A stretch of DNA of 64,000 nucleotides, from NCBI RefSeq assembly GCF_900111195.1, contig NZ_FOGL01000019.1, forward strand, positions 24,170-88,169. The letters are read 5' to 3'. Positions 35,427 through 44,084 of the stretch are shown piece after piece; the first letter of the stretch is position 1, and every line of letters begins with the position of its first letter. The notes beneath the pieces are model-generated. The model made no database searches. It was given only the letters and a program-made list of their open reading frames with translations, and was not told the origin of the DNA. Made by a program: the position numbers and the translations under genes. This DNA is from Gracilibacillus ureilyticus. GTDB lineage: Bacteria; Bacillota; Bacilli; Bacillales; Amphibacillaceae.

Positions 35427-36380
35427 TTATTTCATATACTTAGAGATAAAATTAGTTAATTCAGCTTGATATTTTCCTTCTTGTATAGCATATGCCTCAC
35501 CATGTCCCGCATTATCAAATAATACCAACTCTTTATCCGTTGGTGTGTTTTTGTAAAGTTCATGTGCCATTTCAGTTGGTACAAATGAGTCATTATTTCC
35601 ATGGAAATAAATGATCGGAATATGTGCTTTTTTGACCTGGTTTAAAGCAGAAGCTTCGACAAGAGTATAATCTGCCCTTAAGTTAGTAATCAAACTTGAT
35701 GTTGGTAAAATCGGGAATGCCGGTAAGTGATACATTCGGTCCATTTGGTATTTAAATAAATCATGGACATTTGTGTATGCGCTATCAGAAATAACTAACT
35801 CAACATTCTCTGGGTGTTTTTCTCCTGAAGCCATCAAAACAGTGGCTGCTCCCATAGATAAACCATGCCACAACACCTGTGTTTCTAAACCAGTTTTTTC
35901 AATTACTTTCTCTGTCCAATCAATCCAGTCTAGTCTGTCATGCCAGCCAAACCCAATGTAATCGCCTTCACTTTTCCCATGACCGCGCGCGTCAGCTATA
36001 AATATATTATACCCCAGCTTTTCATAATAGTATTGGCCGTATAATCCCATATCTTTTGCTTTGCCAAGATAACCGTGCGCAAGCATCACTGTTTTATTTG
36101 TTGGTTCTTTTGCTTCAAGATAATAGCCTTTTAAATTCAATCCATCAAACGACTTTAAATCCCATTCATCGAAATCCTGCTGGGCAACCCATTGTCTCCA
36201 TCCACCTTGCAAAAAAACATCCATTGCTGCTGCTGAAACAGTTAAATCCTGATTTCCTTGCAAAAAATCCTTTTGCTCGCGCTTTATAGCAAGGTTGTAA
36301 AAGAAGTTCCCGGCAAATATATCTGTAACTAACAAGACTGACAAAACACTAATAATCATTATCTTTATTCTCTTTTTCAA
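35427..36380 (-). CDS. Alpha/beta hydrolase with N-terminal membrane anchor (YqkD-like)
   Basis: A 317-residue protein with a hydrophobic N-terminal segment (residues about 7-25) and an alpha/beta-hydrolase fold. The nucleophile is serine 175 in HGLSMG; the acid is in FHGNNDSFVP and the histidine in NAGHGEAY. HGYLGKAKDMG near residue 102 forms the oxyanion region. It resembles YqkD and other bacterial BEM46-like hydrolases; the substrate (ester or peptide) is unknown. Located between the C39-like peptidase and the P450 gene on the same strand, with separate transcripts. Confidence 0.88.
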   Translation of the reverse strand: MKKRIKIMIISVLSVLLVTDIFAGNFFYNLAIKREQKDFLQGNQDLTVSAAAMDVFLQGGWRQWVAQQDFDEWDLKSFDGLNLKGYYLEAKEPTNKTVMLAHGYLGKAKDMGLYGQYYYEKLGYNIFIADARGHGKSEGDYIGFGWHDRLDWIDWTEKVIEKTGLETQVLWHGLSMGAATVLMASGEKHPENVELVISDSAYTNVHDLFKYQMDRMYHLPAFPILPTSSLITNLRADYTLVEASALNQVKKAHIPIIYFHGNNDSFVPTEMAHELYKNTPTDKELVLFDNAGHGEAYAIQEGKYQAELTNFISKYMK

Positions 36381-36530
36381 AATGATCCCCTTCTCCCCCT
36401 GTTGTTAATTCTATTATAACAAGAAGGAGACCAGTTTTGTTACATTTTGTCGATTTTTTTAGCCGGAAATAATAAGAATAAACAATTTCAGAAAATGGAT
36501 GGAGATGGTTATAGTCTATATAAAATAAAC

Positions 36531-36566
36531 AAGGCAGAGACGATTTTTCAAACCGATTCTGCCCTT
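36531..36566 (-). terminator. Terminator of the P450 gene
   Basis: Arms AAGGCAGA and TCTGCCCTT enclose a 19-base loop with further partial pairing; on the minus strand a T-rich stretch follows. It lies 8 bases beyond the cytochrome P450 stop. Confidence 0.65.
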
Positions 36567-36573
36567 TACGTTT

Positions 36574-37824
36574 TTACTTTCTTCTTATATTTTCCAGTAT
36601 TACTCTGCTTGCAGGAAGGCTTGGTATATCATTCATTGAATAAGTAAAATCCTGCTGAGGAACCTCATAGGATATTTTATTAACAAAGTAATTTAACGTA
36701 ACTTTTAAAATATCAATTGTCATCCATTCACCTGCACACCTGTGACCAATATCAAATTCTCCCCCGCCTTGGGGAATAAAGTCAAACGGATTCCCATTCC
36801 ACTCCTTAAATCGATCAGGCAAAAAGTGATCAGGCTCTTTCCAAATCTCCGGGTCATGATTTGTTCCATATAAATCTAGTAGCGTTAATGTTCCTTCTTC
36901 AAACGTATATCCATTCCATTCGAAACCCTTTTTTACTCTTGCAACTGTAAAAGGAAAAAATGGATAGAACCGCCGTACTTCCTGGATAAAAAACTGTAAT
37001 TGCTTATCATTACCTTGTTGGAGTTTTTCTACTTCTTTTGGAAATTGGATTGATGCCAGGATGGTAAAGTCAACATAGACAGAAACAGCTACAATAGGAC
37101 GTATTAAATTTAACACCTCTACTGATACAATTTCCGGTTCTAGTAACTGACCATCCAGATCACGATGCATACTAAATTGATATAATGGACGCCTCTGGTC
37201 TACTGTTAACTTACCATTTCTAATATCCAAAACAAGCTGTTTTATCCAATCTTCTGTTTTGGAACGTGACATCCTAGCTTTCCAGTGTTTAAGACCGATA
37301 GCTGAAGCATCTTCAAATAAATCATCAAGCTCATCCGTCAATTCCCTTTCATCTTCCTGCATCGGGATACCAACCCATCTCATCGCTACATTTGTTAACA
37401 CTCGCTTTGCTTCCTCATACACATTAAACTCTTCTGTTTGATTTCTTGTTATCGCTCTTTCCCATTCCATTTCTGTTAATTCTTTTACTTCACTTAACAT
37501 TTCTTTTGTCATGAATGACATGAACACCGCTTTACGGTGATGGTGCTTTTCACCATCCAATCCTTGAACTCCTCCCTCTCCAAATAATGTCTTTTGAATA
37601 CGGGACGGAGCGGCACCTTTTCGTATAAATTTATTATTATCATAAAATAATTCTGCCTCTTTGGTTCCAATCAGACAATTAGCTTTTTCTCCCATTATAC
37701 GTGTTTGAAAAACTCTAGAGTGATATTTATCTTTGCGGTTATAAATATAATTATAGCCTTCCTTCAATAATGAGATTGTATGATCCAGTCCTTTTTCCTT
37801 CGGCATATTCTGGTTATTTACCAT
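36574..37824 (-). CDS. cypC: Fatty-acid hydroxylating cytochrome P450 peroxygenase (CYP152)
   Basis: A 416-residue P450 of the H2O2-using CYP152 family. Heme-ligand cysteine 363 lies in GHRCAGEW, and the CYP152 signature arginine-proline is at 242-243 (LIRPIVAV); both numbers coincide with those of P450-BS-beta (CypC/YbdT) of B. subtilis. R242 binds the fatty-acid carboxylate, which substitutes for the missing acid-alcohol pair of normal P450s, so no redox partner is needed. The enzyme hydroxylates long-chain fatty acids at the alpha or beta position. The ATG behind GGAGG gives the same length as CypC; the open frame continues upstream. Confidence 0.93.
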   Translation of the reverse strand: MVNNQNMPKEKGLDHTISLLKEGYNYIYNRKDKYHSRVFQTRIMGEKANCLIGTKEAELFYDNNKFIRKGAAPSRIQKTLFGEGGVQGLDGEKHHHRKAVFMSFMTKEMLSEVKELTEMEWERAITRNQTEEFNVYEEAKRVLTNVAMRWVGIPMQEDERELTDELDDLFEDASAIGLKHWKARMSRSKTEDWIKQLVLDIRNGKLTVDQRRPLYQFSMHRDLDGQLLEPEIVSVEVLNLIRPIVAVSVYVDFTILASIQFPKEVEKLQQGNDKQLQFFIQEVRRFYPFFPFTVARVKKGFEWNGYTFEEGTLTLLDLYGTNHDPEIWKEPDHFLPDRFKEWNGNPFDFIPQGGGEFDIGHRCAGEWMTIDILKVTLNYFVNKISYEVPQQDFTYSMNDIPSLPASRVILENIRRK

Positions 37825-37987
37825 ACCCGCACCTCCATTTCGATCGAAAATCATATAACTATTTTTCCCCAAAGCAGTAAATAAAAAACAAACTTTCTCC
37901 ATAAAAGGAAAAAGAATGTTTAAATAGTATTTAGTTAGTGGTAAATCATATATAAAATGAGGAAATAAAATAGTTAGGGGTGTAAAA

Positions 37988-38830
37988 ATGGAGACTAATA
38001 TACCTTCTGTAACACTGCATGACGGAAATCAGATTCCAGTAATTGGCTTTGGTACAGCAAAAATCAAGGGTGATCTTGGGGCAGCTGCAATGGTGAATGC
38101 AATTAATAATGGCTATCGTCTTATTGACTTTGCCTATAATTACGAGAATGAGGGGACGGTAGGGGAAGCTCTCAGACGAACTTCAGTCCCTAGAGAAAAA
38201 ATTAAGGTTACCTCCAAACTTCCCGGTCGTTATCATGAATACAATGATGCAGTGGAAGCAATTCAAGAATCTCTTTACAGAACTAATCTCGACTACTTTG
38301 ACCTGTATCTCATCCACTGGCCAAATCCTAAACAAGATAAATATTTGGAAGCATGGCAGGCGCTGATTGATGCCCAGAGGTGGGGACTTATCCGCTCGAT
38401 AGGTGTCAGCAACTTTTTACCAGAACACTTGGAACGTCTGGAAAAAGAAACAGGAATCCTTCCTGCAGTTAATCAAATCGAATTACATCCATTTTTCAAC
38501 CAGCAGGAACAAAGAGAATGGCACGAAGAGCATGGAATCGTAACAGAATCCTGGAGTCCTTTATATCGTGCGAAAGATCTTTTTGAGAATCAAACCCTTC
38601 AGGGAATCGCAGAGAAACATAACAGAACCATCGCACAAGTCGTATTGCGCTGGCATTATCAACTTGGTGCTGTGACCATCCCACGCTCTACTTCCATTGC
38701 ACATCAACAAAAGAATATCGCTATTTTTGACTTTGAATTGGACAGCGAAGACATGACAAACATTAATCAATTAACTAGACCTGATGGCAGGATAAATGAT
38801 CAGGACCCTGCTGTATACGAGGAATTTTAA
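37988..38830 (+). CDS. Aldo/keto reductase
   Basis: A 280-residue NADPH-dependent oxidoreductase with the AKR tetrad aspartate 47, tyrosine 52, lysine 77 and histidine 110 (DFAYNYENE, VTSKL, LYLIHWPNP). NADP-binding segments VNQIELHPF and IPRSTSIAHQQKNI are present. It is close to the AKR5-type enzymes YvgN and YtbE of B. subtilis, which reduce glyoxals and other aldehydes. It diverges from the P450 gene and ends before a terminator. The physiological substrate is not predictable. Confidence 0.92.
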   Translation: METNIPSVTLHDGNQIPVIGFGTAKIKGDLGAAAMVNAINNGYRLIDFAYNYENEGTVGEALRRTSVPREKIKVTSKLPGRYHEYNDAVEAIQESLYRTNLDYFDLYLIHWPNPKQDKYLEAWQALIDAQRWGLIRSIGVSNFLPEHLERLEKETGILPAVNQIELHPFFNQQEQREWHEEHGIVTESWSPLYRAKDLFENQTLQGIAEKHNRTIAQVVLRWHYQLGAVTIPRSTSIAHQQKNIAIFDFELDSEDMTNINQLTRPDGRINDQDPAVYEEF

Positions 38831-38921
38831 GGAAGAAGCCTGGACATGTTCCATCTATTTAACAAAATCGGAACTGTTCAGGACAGGATGATGTACGATA
38901 ATATAAGGAAGATATAAAAAT

Positions 38922-38966
38922 TTCTCATGAACGGTAAATGCATCGATTGTTCATGAGAATTTTTTA
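38922..38966 (+). terminator. Terminator after the aldo/keto reductase gene
   Basis: A perfect 11-bp stem (TTCTCATGAAC and complement) with a 16-base loop and a TTTTTT run. It is about 90 bases downstream of the stop. Confidence 0.85.
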
Positions 38967-39046
38967 TTCCAATTACGCTGGCTGAGATCGGGAGGGCGGC
39001 TGAATTCCTTCGCTCCCTTTTTCCTTTGCACCAAGGCATTCAGAGT

Positions 39047-39811
39047 TCATACACTTTTTGACTCTGCAAGCTTGAATAAATAATATTGTTCTTCCCGTGC
39101 CATGTGGTCTGCCATCGATGCGGTGAAGGTGCTTAAAACCTCGGCACTTAATTCCATTTCCTCTAATTCATGCAAGAATGTCTGAAATAATCCCATCTCT
39201 ATCTCCACATCATGGTTAAATTTTTCAAGAGCGGGAAAGGAGTCAATGTTTGCCCGCAGATATCCCGTCAGTTCTACGGCTTTTAAATAAAATTGATCAA
39301 AATGTTTATTGAATGCGGCACTCTTTTCTTTCAGCCTCTTCTCAACGCCATCTAATCTGTCATTAATTGCTCCTGCATGGCCTGATGCATCAACTAACCA
39401 GAGTAAATGATGATGCAATTCATGAAAAATCGGCGGCTTATCTCCTTGCTTCAAATATGTCAAAATCAGGAGATACTCTTCTAATTCATTGACCATGTGA
39501 TTTAAAAAAGTTGGTGTTAAATGGATACCCATCTGTCCTGTCAGATGCCGTTTGATAATATATAATTTGAATTCCCTGAACTGTTTAGTAATTTCTTCAA
39601 CACTTTTAGCAAAGGATATGGCATTCGAATTATTTAATGTATTTGCCTGCATAAGCAGTTGGTCATAATATGTAATGAACGTGTTTGCTTTCTTTATATC
39701 CTCAGACTGTGAAGGATATAAAGAATCATGAATAAACCTGGCATGATCTGCTAATACTTGCAGCCAAAATTGATGTTCAAACATCGCGCTTCTTAGGTAA
39801 TTAGATTGCAA
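39047..39811 (-). CDS. DUF2935 protein, probable metal-binding helical bundle
   Basis: A 254-residue protein built of two similar four-helix units. Histidine and glutamate pairs recur where ferritin-like metal ligands would sit (FEHQFW, DHARFIHDSL, HELHHHLLWLVDASGHA, MADHMAREEQYYL). DUF2935 proteins are frequent in spore formers and of unknown function. The start is a TTG whose ribosome site AAGGGGGATG lies within the right arm of a strong hairpin (39816-39865), so translation may be controlled or coupled. The CotF-like gene lies upstream on the same strand. Confidence 0.83.
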   Translation of the reverse strand: MQSNYLRSAMFEHQFWLQVLADHARFIHDSLYPSQSEDIKKANTFITYYDQLLMQANTLNNSNAISFAKSVEEITKQFREFKLYIIKRHLTGQMGIHLTPTFLNHMVNELEEYLLILTYLKQGDKPPIFHELHHHLLWLVDASGHAGAINDRLDGVEKRLKEKSAAFNKHFDQFYLKAVELTGYLRANIDSFPALEKFNHDVEIEMGLFQTFLHELEEMELSAEVLSTFTASMADHMAREEQYYLFKLAESKSV

Positions 39812-39815
39812 TAAA

Positions 39816-39865
39816 AAACATCCCCCTTAATTACATGATAATTCATTATATTCAGGGGGATGTTT
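39816..39865 (-). terminator. Hairpin between the CotF-like and DUF2935 genes
   Basis: A perfect 12-bp inverted repeat (arms AAACATCCCCCT and AGGGGGATGTTT) with a 26-base loop. On the minus strand it runs into TTTTTTATTG, so it can terminate the upstream transcript, and it also buries the AGGGGG ribosome site of the DUF2935 gene. Confidence 0.75.
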
Positions 39866-39874
39866 AAATATTAT

Positions 39875-39935
39875 ATAAAGTGAGACTTTTGCACAGCCGG
39901 GGCACTACGGATCATTTACGCTGTGTTAAACTGGC
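39875..39935 (+). repeat. Dispersed intergenic repeat, partial copy D
   Basis: Begins AAAGTGAGACTTTTGCACAG and ends with TTACGCTGTGTTAAACTGG. Both ends resemble parts of the copies near 14.03, 16.28, 23.68 and 54.66 kb. Confidence 0.45.
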
Positions 39936-39941
39936 TTCTGA

Positions 39942-40568
39942 TTAATGCATATTTTGTTGTGGTGCTTTTGTATATGCTTGTAACATCATATTCATATCTT
40001 GCGTGTTTAATTGAGGAACCTGATAATATCCATTTTTATTTTGATACAGGAATAGCTCATAACTCATTTCGATCATGTTAGGAACACTATCAGCAAGAAT
40101 TCGGCGCATAACCGGATTATTCATTTCCACCCCAGCTTTTGTCAGTGCAGACGCTGCAGATTTAGTATGTGCCAGCATAAAGGAAGAATAGCACTCATCT
40201 GTAAATTCATTCACTGATTGCTTCGGTTTCTTCGGCTGACCTGCTTTCATACCATAAGTAACCTCATTGCTTTGCTGCATTTTGTATTGTTGTGTAGGTA
40301 CTTGAGGATCTTGGCCAGTTTGGAAAGAATCAATAATTGTGTTATACATTTGTGTCATAAATGACGTTTGACGTTGTAAAATGTCTTTTAATTCCGGATC
40401 CTGAATGTGTTGATCATACAATTTATATTGTTCCATTACTCCAATCATACAACCGATTACTTCGTGAGCATCAAGCATTTCATGAGCACCGTGATTTAGG
40501 CTGGTACCCTGGTTCATCATATTTGGTGACATTTGAGTTCCATTTTGCATTTGATTTTGATTTTGCAC
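39942..40568 (-). CDS. Spore coat protein, CotF family
   Basis: A 208-residue protein with a Gln/Asn/Met-rich N-terminus and a CotF-type ferritin-like helical region: HEMLDAHEVIGCMIGVMEQYKLYDQHIQDPELKDILQRQ (residues about 28-66) and a second set ECYSSFMLAHTKSAASALTKAGVEMNNPVMRRIL. CotF-domain proteins are assembled into the spore coat under late mother-cell sigma factors. A Q-rich tail ends the chain. It has an AGGAGG site and is the first gene of a possible bicistron with DUF2935, separated by a hairpin. Confidence 0.85.
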   Translation of the reverse strand: MQNQNQMQNGTQMSPNMMNQGTSLNHGAHEMLDAHEVIGCMIGVMEQYKLYDQHIQDPELKDILQRQTSFMTQMYNTIIDSFQTGQDPQVPTQQYKMQQSNEVTYGMKAGQPKKPKQSVNEFTDECYSSFMLAHTKSAASALTKAGVEMNNPVMRRILADSVPNMIEMSYELFLYQNKNGYYQVPQLNTQDMNMMLQAYTKAPQQNMH

Positions 40569-40725
40569 AGTTTTTGTCCTCCTATTTCTTAAATTTCACC
40601 ATTATATTTTCCTTTGCCGACATTTTTTATGTACACAACCTCATCATTTTTGGACCATCTCTATCTTTTCTTCTGTATGACAATTATCCCAAAGATAGGT
40701 TATACTACTTTACAGGAGTGATTTT

Positions 40726-41763
40726 ATGTCAACATTTTCTATCATCGGCGGAGGAATTGCCGGTGCTTCCATTGCATATCACCTGGCAAAATCCAATCAC
40801 AATGTAACCGTATATGACCGGTCGGATAAAGGCCAGGCAACCACAGCTTCTGCAGGTATTATCTGTCCATGGATAAGCCAGCGCAGAAATAAAAAGTGGT
40901 ACAGGCTCGTAACAGAAGGAGCCCGTTATTATCCTGATTTCATACAGGAACTAGAAATGAAAACGAAGCAATCTACAGATTACAGAAGAAATGGCGCTAT
41001 TTGTCTTTTTAAGGATGATCATATTCAGCAGCTTGCCTTTGAACGAATTTCCGCAAAACAGGAGGTCTCCCCTGAAATGGGTGATGTTAGAAAAATGAGT
41101 AAAGCAGAGGTAAAGGAAATGCATCCTCATTTGACTGATTACTATCCTGCTGTGTATGTGGAAGGCGGTGGCCAGATTAGCGGGAAGAGCCTTCTAAATG
41201 CTCTAAAGGAAGCTATACTTTTTCATGGTGGAAAGTGGATCAATCAGGATATTTCACCAACTTCCTGTGATGGGAAGGTCATCTATACAGCAGGTGCGTG
41301 GGCTGGAGAATATTCAAGTAATCCGATTGTTCGCCATCAGCGAGCTGAACTTTTACATCTAAAAATTAATGGGTCAACGCCAGCAAAGCAAACACCTGTA
41401 GTTATGGGATTAGGTCCAATGTATATTGTGGAAACAGGATCGAACCAGTATGCTATTGGAACTACTCATGAAGATACGGAGGACTTTTCCATTACACCCT
41501 CACTGGAAAATCAACAGTACCTGCATGGTGAAGCGGAACGGTACTTCCCGGACGTAGTGCTTGACGATCAGTTCATGTCTGTTGGATTGAGGCCGTTTAC
41601 GAGAGATTCGCTGCCATACATAGGATATTCAGAAGACGGGGTGTTTGTTGTCAATGGATTAGGGTCAACCGGTTTAACGTGCGGACCAGTAATTGGAAGA
41701 GAAGTTGCAGCATATTTAAATGGAGAGGAAACCATTTTAAATTTGAAGGATTATGCTTACTAA
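40726..41763 (+). CDS. FAD-dependent oxidoreductase (DadA/glycine-oxidase type)
   Basis: A 345-residue flavoprotein. The N-terminus SIIGGGIAGASIAYHLAKSNHNVTVYDR is a textbook dinucleotide-binding fold (GxGxxG), followed by the DAO motif ATTASAGIICPW. The C-terminal FAD contact GVFVVNGLGSTGLTCGPVIGREVAAYL is also conserved. Members oxidise D-amino acids, glycine or sarcosine; the substrate cannot be told. It has a CAGGAG site, stands alone and is followed by a terminator. Confidence 0.9.
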   Translation: MSTFSIIGGGIAGASIAYHLAKSNHNVTVYDRSDKGQATTASAGIICPWISQRRNKKWYRLVTEGARYYPDFIQELEMKTKQSTDYRRNGAICLFKDDHIQQLAFERISAKQEVSPEMGDVRKMSKAEVKEMHPHLTDYYPAVYVEGGGQISGKSLLNALKEAILFHGGKWINQDISPTSCDGKVIYTAGAWAGEYSSNPIVRHQRAELLHLKINGSTPAKQTPVVMGLGPMYIVETGSNQYAIGTTHEDTEDFSITPSLENQQYLHGEAERYFPDVVLDDQFMSVGLRPFTRDSLPYIGYSEDGVFVVNGLGSTGLTCGPVIGREVAAYLNGEETILNLKDYAY

Positions 41764-41776
41764 TTGATCGAGATTG

Positions 41777-41816
41777 AAAAAAGCTACCTTATCACATTTA
41801 ATAAGGTAGCTTTCTT
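41777..41816 (+). terminator. Terminator after the FAD oxidoreductase gene
   Basis: A perfect 13-bp stem AAAGCTACCTTAT/ATAAGGTAGCTTT with an 8-base loop, 16 bases after the stop. Confidence 0.88.
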
Positions 41817-41919
41817 GCCTGTTTATGCAAACACCCCGGGAGGTCATTTCATTTATAAAAAGTTTTACGAGCCTGATTTATACGAGAAGCTTTAACTGGT
41901 AACAAGCCGGGTAAAATAA

Positions 41920-42588
41920 TTAGTTGTTTTCGCTTCCATCAGGAGGTGTCATATAGTCTCTGCCCCAATCTTCTAGCTTATGGAGAATCGGTAAAAGCTG
42001 CTGTCCCTGCTCTGTCAAAGAATACTCTACCTTTGGAGGTACTTCAGGGTAGACCTCTCGATGAACCATACCATCATATTCTAATTCTCTTAACTGATTT
42101 GTTAACATTTTCTGTGTAATGTTAGGAATCAGTTTCTTCAGTTCTCCATATCGTTTAGTCCCTTTTCGTTCTAAATGACATAATATGATCAATTTCCATT
42201 TTCCTTCAATTACCGAGAGGGCCATCCTCTTCTCATAATATAAGTCCTGACTCTCCAATTGGGATGCCTCTAAGTACTTTTTCCCCCAATTCTTCAGCAT
42301 ATCTAATATGGGGATCAGGCTTTGTCCTTGTTCTGATAGAGAATATTCTACTCTGGGGGGTGCCACACGAAATACTTCTCGATGAACAATTCCGTTTTTC
42401 TCAAGTTCCCTTAATTGGTTTGTTAACATTTGTTGTGTAATATTCGGGATCAATCTTTTCAATTCACCAAATCGTTTCGTACCTTTTATACCTAAATTAC
42501 ACAGTATGGCTATTTTCCATTTTCCTTCTATAAGAGAAAGCGTCCATTCTTTTTCAGGATAAAAACACATTTTACTATCAGGTATCAT
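41920..42588 (-). CDS. hxlR: Tandem-duplicated HxlR-type regulator
   Basis: A 222-residue protein made of two complete HxlR winged-helix domains in one chain. Domain 1 (residues about 8-110) and domain 2 (about 115-215) align closely: [16 protein letters not shown] with [34 protein letters not shown] with [18 protein letters not shown], and [16 protein letters not shown] with [16 protein letters not shown]. Normal HxlR is about 120 residues and dimerises. In B. subtilis HxlR activates hxlAB in response to formaldehyde, using cysteine 11 and lysine 13. Here lysine is kept in both copies (PEK, YEK) but the cysteine is proline or tyrosine; a cysteine lies at residue 8. The gene diverges from hxlA. 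ATG behind GGAAGGG. Confidence 0.93.
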   Translation of the reverse strand: MIPDSKMCFYPEKEWTLSLIEGKWKIAILCNLGIKGTKRFGELKRLIPNITQQMLTNQLRELEKNGIVHREVFRVAPPRVEYSLSEQGQSLIPILDMLKNWGKKYLEASQLESQDLYYEKRMALSVIEGKWKLIILCHLERKGTKRYGELKKLIPNITQKMLTNQLRELEYDGMVHREVYPEVPPKVEYSLTEQGQQLLPILHKLEDWGRDYMTPPDGSENN

Positions 42589-42623
42589 CTTAATCCCTTC
42601 CTCACGCTTTAGTCTATTCCAAG

Positions 42624-42659
42624 TTACTATAACAAAAAAAAGTGCCTACTTACAAAAAA
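42624..42659 (+). promoter_or_regulatory. Direct repeats before hxlA, probable HxlR boxes
   Basis: Two similar blocks, TACT followed by ACAAAAAA, at 42625-42639 and 42647-42659, are offset by about two helical turns. The second overlaps the -35 region of the hxlA promoter. In B. subtilis HxlR binds two 25-bp direct-repeat sites upstream of hxlAB. Identity as HxlR sites is inference. Confidence 0.5.
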
Positions 42660-42678
42660 GCCGCTTCCTGTATATGAT
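42650..42678 (+). promoter_or_regulatory. SigA-type promoter of hxlAB
   Basis: TTACAA (42650-42655), a 17-base spacer and TATGAT (42673-42678). The -10 matches 5 of 6 and the -35 4 of 6 consensus bases, in keeping with activator control. About 145 bases of leader precede hxlA. Confidence 0.7.
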
Positions 42679-42822
42679 TGGGCTATAGTAAGGACGGATG
42701 AATGAAAAGAATTGTTACGGGAATGATAGCTTTGTCATATGGCTTGTAAAAAAACTCATTTCAGTATTTTTTCATCCATGAAGATTTAACCAAATACATA
42801 AAAAATAAAAGGAGTGTTATTA

Positions 42823-43455
42823 ATGGAATTACAATTAGCGTTAGACCTGGTGAATATTCCGGAAGCGAAGGAAGTAGTAAAAGAAGTGGAGGATTATATC
42901 GATATAGTTGAAATCGGTACACCTATTATCAAAATCGAAGGACTTAAAGCAGTAAAAGAAATTAAAGAAGCATTTCCAAATTTACAAGTGTTAGCTGACT
43001 TAAAAACGATGGATGCTGCTGCATACGAAGTACAGAAAGCCTCTGAAGCCAATGCTGATATAGTTACAATTCTGGGTGTAGCTGAGGATGAATCCATTAA
43101 AGGTGCCGTAGAAGAAGCAAGAAAGAACGGGAAAAAGATTCTTGTCGATCTTATTGCTGTGAAAGATATAGAAACAAGAGCAAAAGAGTTAGATGAATTT
43201 GGTGTAGACTACATCTGTGTTCATACGGGCTATGATATGCAAGCTGTTGGCAAGAATTCATTTGATGATTTGAAAACAATCAAGCGTGTAGTAAAGAATG
43301 CAAAAACAGCTGTCGCTGGAGGTATAAAATTAGATACTCTTCCAGAGGTAATTAAAGCACAGCCAGATCTAGTTATTGTTGGCGGAGGCATTGCTGGTCA
43401 AGAAGATAAAAAAGGTACTGCAGCACAAATGCAGCAAATGATCCAGCAAGGATAA
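42823..43455 (+). CDS. hxlA: 3-hexulose-6-phosphate synthase
   Basis: A 210-residue TIM-barrel protein of the OMP decarboxylase superfamily: LALDLVNIPEAKEVV, IDIVEIGTPIIKIEG, LADLKTMDAAAYE (D-x-K-x-x-D type motif) and VAGGIKLDTLP. HxlA joins formaldehyde to ribulose 5-phosphate to give D-arabino-3-hexulose 6-phosphate, the entry of the ribulose monophosphate pathway. In Bacillus this serves detoxification rather than growth on C1 compounds. The ATG follows GGAGTGTT; three upstream codons are unlikely. hxlB follows after 6 bases and the tandem HxlR regulator diverges upstream. Confidence 0.95.
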   Translation: MELQLALDLVNIPEAKEVVKEVEDYIDIVEIGTPIIKIEGLKAVKEIKEAFPNLQVLADLKTMDAAAYEVQKASEANADIVTILGVAEDESIKGAVEEARKNGKKILVDLIAVKDIETRAKELDEFGVDYICVHTGYDMQAVGKNSFDDLKTIKRVVKNAKTAVAGGIKLDTLPEVIKAQPDLVIVGGGIAGQEDKKGTAAQMQQMIQQG

Positions 43456-43461
43456 TTTATT

Positions 43462-44016
43462 ATGAAAACTACGGAATACTTAAAAAGAATCCTAGAAGAG
43501 CATACTCATTCTGTTGATTTGATTTCTGACAGGGATGCCGAAGAACTAGTAAATATGATAATGGAAGCGAAAAAAGTATTTGTGACAGGTGCTGGAAGAT
43601 CAGGGTTAATGGTAAAATCCTTCGCCATGCGTATGATGCATATGGGAATTGAAGCGTATGTTGTTGGAGAGACTGTTACCCCTGCTTTTGAAGAAGGTGA
43701 TATATTGATCATTGCTTCCGGCTCCGGTGAGACCAGGACTCTTGTACCCATAACCGAAAAAGCTAAAAAAATCGGTGGAAAAGTTGCCACTGTAACATTA
43801 TCACCCGATTCCACAATTGGCAAAACAGCTGACTTAACATTTACATTGTCAGGTGCAGTTAAAGACCAGGCAAATAATAGTCAGACGATCCAGCCAATGG
43901 GCTCGCTATTTGAACAATCGTTACTGCTCGTGTTTGATGCACTCATTTTAAGGTTTATGGAAAAAAAGATCCTAGACACCACCGGAATGTATGGAAAACA
44001 CGCTAATTTAGAATAA
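43462..44016 (+). CDS. hxlB: 6-phospho-3-hexuloisomerase
   Basis: A 184-residue single SIS-domain sugar isomerase: VFVTGAGRSGLMVKSFAMRMMHMG at residues about 34-58, ILIIASGSGETRTLVP near 84-99, and the C-terminal MGSLFEQSLLLVFDALILRFMEK. It converts 3-hexulose 6-phosphate to fructose 6-phosphate, the second step of formaldehyde fixation. It is 6 bases after hxlA and clearly co-transcribed; a hairpin follows the stop. Confidence 0.95.
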   Translation: MKTTEYLKRILEEHTHSVDLISDRDAEELVNMIMEAKKVFVTGAGRSGLMVKSFAMRMMHMGIEAYVVGETVTPAFEEGDILIIASGSGETRTLVPITEKAKKIGGKVATVTLSPDSTIGKTADLTFTLSGAVKDQANNSQTIQPMGSLFEQSLLLVFDALILRFMEKKILDTTGMYGKHANLE

Positions 44017-44029
44017 TGTGTCAGGATAA

Positions 44030-44061
44030 ACAGAAGCAGGAAATTACACCCTGTTTCTGTT
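44030..44061 (+). terminator. Terminator after hxlAB
   Basis: Stem ACAGAAGCAGG against CCTGTTTCTGT with an 8-base loop, followed by TCTCCT. Good stem, weak T-run. Confidence 0.65.
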
Positions 44062-44084
44062 CTCCTAAATCTCTGTTCCTACAT

